A stretch of DNA of 8,025 nucleotides from Thermoflavifilum sp. Its GTDB lineage: Bacteria > Bacteroidota > Bacteroidia > Chitinophagales > Chitinophagaceae. The stretch is taken from contig JADGHY010000088.1 in NCBI GenBank assembly GCA_019683625.1, forward strand, positions 1 to 8,025. The letters are read 5' to 3'. Each line of letters opens with the position of its first letter. Position 1 is the first letter of the stretch. Below, one piece after another: positions 7,603 to 8,025 of the stretch. A model generated the notes under the pieces. It had not been told where the DNA came from, did not search any database, and was given only the letters and a program-made list of their open reading frames with translations. A program made the translations under genes and the position numbers.

Positions 7603-7616
7603 TGCTCGCTTGTGTT

Positions 7617-7691
7617 GGGTTGTTAGCTCAGTTGGTTTAGAGCATCGTCTTGACAGGGCGGGGGTCACCGGTTCGAATCCGGTACAACCCA
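7617..7691 (+). tRNA. tRNA-Val (anticodon GAC)
   Basis: A full cloverleaf can be drawn. The acceptor stem is GGGTTGT/ACAACCC (7617-7623 with 7684-7690). The D stem is GCTC/GAGC. The anticodon stem is TCGTC/GGCGG with loop TTGACAG, which puts GAC at 7652-7654. The variable loop is GGGTC, the T arm is ACCGG-TTCGAAT-CCGGT (7667-7683), and the discriminator is A7691. GAC reads the valine codons GUC and GUU. CCA is not encoded, since CAC follows the discriminator, so it must be added by the CCA-adding enzyme. The anticodon stem contains two G-U pairs. A second tRNA-Val lies 16 bases downstream and is probably on the same transcript. Confidence 0.95.
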
Positions 7692-7707
7692 CACCACAGG
7701 TTGATCT

Positions 7708-7781
7708 GGGTTGTTAGCTCAGGGGTTCAGAGCACTGTCTTCACACGGCAGGGGTCACTGGTTCAAATCCAGTACAACCCA
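7708..7781 (+). tRNA. tRNA-Val (anticodon CAC)
   Basis: The cloverleaf is complete. The acceptor stem GGGTTGT/ACAACCC is identical to that of the preceding tRNA. The D stem is GCTC/GAGC with loop AGGGGTTCA. The anticodon stem is CTGTC/GGCAG with loop TTCACAC, which puts CAC at 7742-7744. The variable loop is GGGTC, the T arm is ACTGG-TTCAAAT-CCAGT (7757-7773), and the discriminator is A7781. CCA is not encoded. CAC reads GUG only. The paired changes in the T stem (CC/GG to CT/AG) and in the anticodon stem keep base pairing, which argues for a working gene rather than a decayed copy. Confidence 0.93.
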
Positions 7782-7820
7782 CTTGATGAGGGAAACGTTG
7801 ACGCTCTTTTTTCTTTCGTT

Positions 7821-7875
7821 CAGGTGATGGAGTTCACCTTTAACCGCCCGATTTGCAAAGGCTGATGACTCCTGT
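7821..7875 (+). ncRNA. Fluoride riboswitch (crcB motif) aptamer
   Basis: The sequence contains the conserved blocks of the crcB-motif fluoride aptamer in order: GGTGATGGAGTTCACC, then TAACCGCC, then GGCTGATGACTCCTG. P1 is AGGTG (7822-7826) with CACCT (7835-7839). The pseudoknot pairs GGAGT (7829-7833) of the P1 loop with ACTCC (7868-7872). P2 is GCC (7846-7848) with GGC (7860-7862), closing an 11-base loop. The aptamer lies directly upstream of fluC/crcB, its usual partner. It binds fluoride through Mg2+ ions and normally switches the gene on when fluoride rises. Confidence 0.95.
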
Positions 7876-7911
7876 ACATTTGCGTGTATTAAAGCATGAT
7901 ATATGTACAGG
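7871..7911 (+). promoter_or_regulatory. Riboswitch expression platform: inverted repeat covering the fluC start codon
   Basis: CCTGTACAT (7871-7879) is a perfect 9-bp complement of ATGTACAGG (7903-7911), and the ATG of fluC is the first codon of the right arm. The first two bases of the left arm (7871-7872) are also the last two of the aptamer pseudoknot, so a fluoride-bound aptamer would shorten the stem that hides the start codon. This points to translational control. TGTACA is itself palindromic, which makes part of the match less surprising. The switching model is inference. Confidence 0.6.
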
Positions 7912-8025
7912 AATTTATTATTTATTGGCTTAGGCAGTTGTATAGGCGGTGTCTTGCGCTATTTGTTTCAAACCATTATTCAACGTTATTATCCCGCCCC
8001 GATTCCCCTTGGCACCCTTTGGGTG
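7903..8025 (+). CDS. fluC: Fluoride channel FluC/CrcB (N-terminal part, cut by window end)
   Basis: FluC (CrcB) is a small inner-membrane fluoride channel that lowers cytoplasmic fluoride; it works as a dimer of two antiparallel subunits. The 41 codons present read MYRNLLFIGLGSCIGGVLRY followed by a stretch ending in PLGTLWV. They contain the family's N-terminal GGxxGxxxRY-like motif (here GLGSCIGGVLRY, residues 9-20) in the first membrane segment and the P-x-GT-x-x-V motif (residues 35-41) that opens the next. Full-length proteins have about 125 residues, so about two thirds lie beyond the window. The start codon is supported by the reading frame and by its place in the inverted repeat after the riboswitch. 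An ATG at 7896 is in a different frame. Confidence 0.9.
   Translation, partial: MYRNLLFIGLGSCIGGVLRYLFQTIIQRYYPAPIPLGTLWV

Noticed and set aside
7361..7616. Promoter for the DUF1080/oxidoreductase operon on the - strand
   Set aside because: A TAATTTTA-like match exists around 7449-7456, but there is no TTG-type -33 element at the right spacing, so I did not call it.
7650..7865. 71-codon open frame on the + strand
   Set aside because: It runs through both tRNA genes and the fluoride aptamer, which explain the sequence better.

Overview
The window looks like chromosomal DNA from a Gram-negative member of the Bacteroidota, probably Chitinophagaceae or a relative (inference, not a taxonomic assignment). 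The signs are: proteins with signal peptides next to an outer-membrane porin; start codons without convincing Shine-Dalgarno sequences; a TAnnTTTG-type -7 box near the left edge; tRNA genes without an encoded CCA; and a DUF1080 / Gfo-Idh-MocA pair of the type common in this phylum. I see no insertion sequence, integrase, phage gene or CRISPR array.

Left part, + strand: a structured ~220-nt leader (about 36-256) precedes mgtA, a complete P3B-type Mg2+-transporting ATPase. Thirty bases downstream is a complete OprB-like porin gene. The two may form a two-membrane uptake unit: passage through the outer membrane by the porin and pumping across the inner membrane by MgtA. The leader holds a 14-bp hairpin and a competing 8-bp pairing, so it could be a regulatory switch.

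Middle part, - strand: a small DUF202 (YidH-like) membrane protein converges on the porin gene. To its right, and also on the - strand, is a two-gene operon read right to left: a secreted DUF1080 protein (3-keto-glycoside hydrolase family) and then a Gfo/Idh/MocA oxidoreductase. These two families act together elsewhere: the oxidoreductase makes a 3-keto sugar and the DUF1080 enzyme cleaves the keto-glycoside. The oxidoreductase has a Tat-like N-terminus in which the second arginine is glycine.

Right part, + strand: two tandem, clearly paralogous tRNA-Val genes carry anticodons GAC and CAC. About 40 bases later comes a textbook fluoride (crcB-motif) riboswitch, followed by the first 41 codons of a fluoride channel gene (fluC/crcB) that runs off the window. 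A 9-bp inverted repeat links the 3' end of the aptamer to the fluC start codon, which suggests translational control.

No stretch longer than 300 bases lacks a gene. The largest gaps are 1-256 (mgtA leader) and 7361-7616 (between the DUF1080 start and the first tRNA), where I see no gene and no clear promoter.
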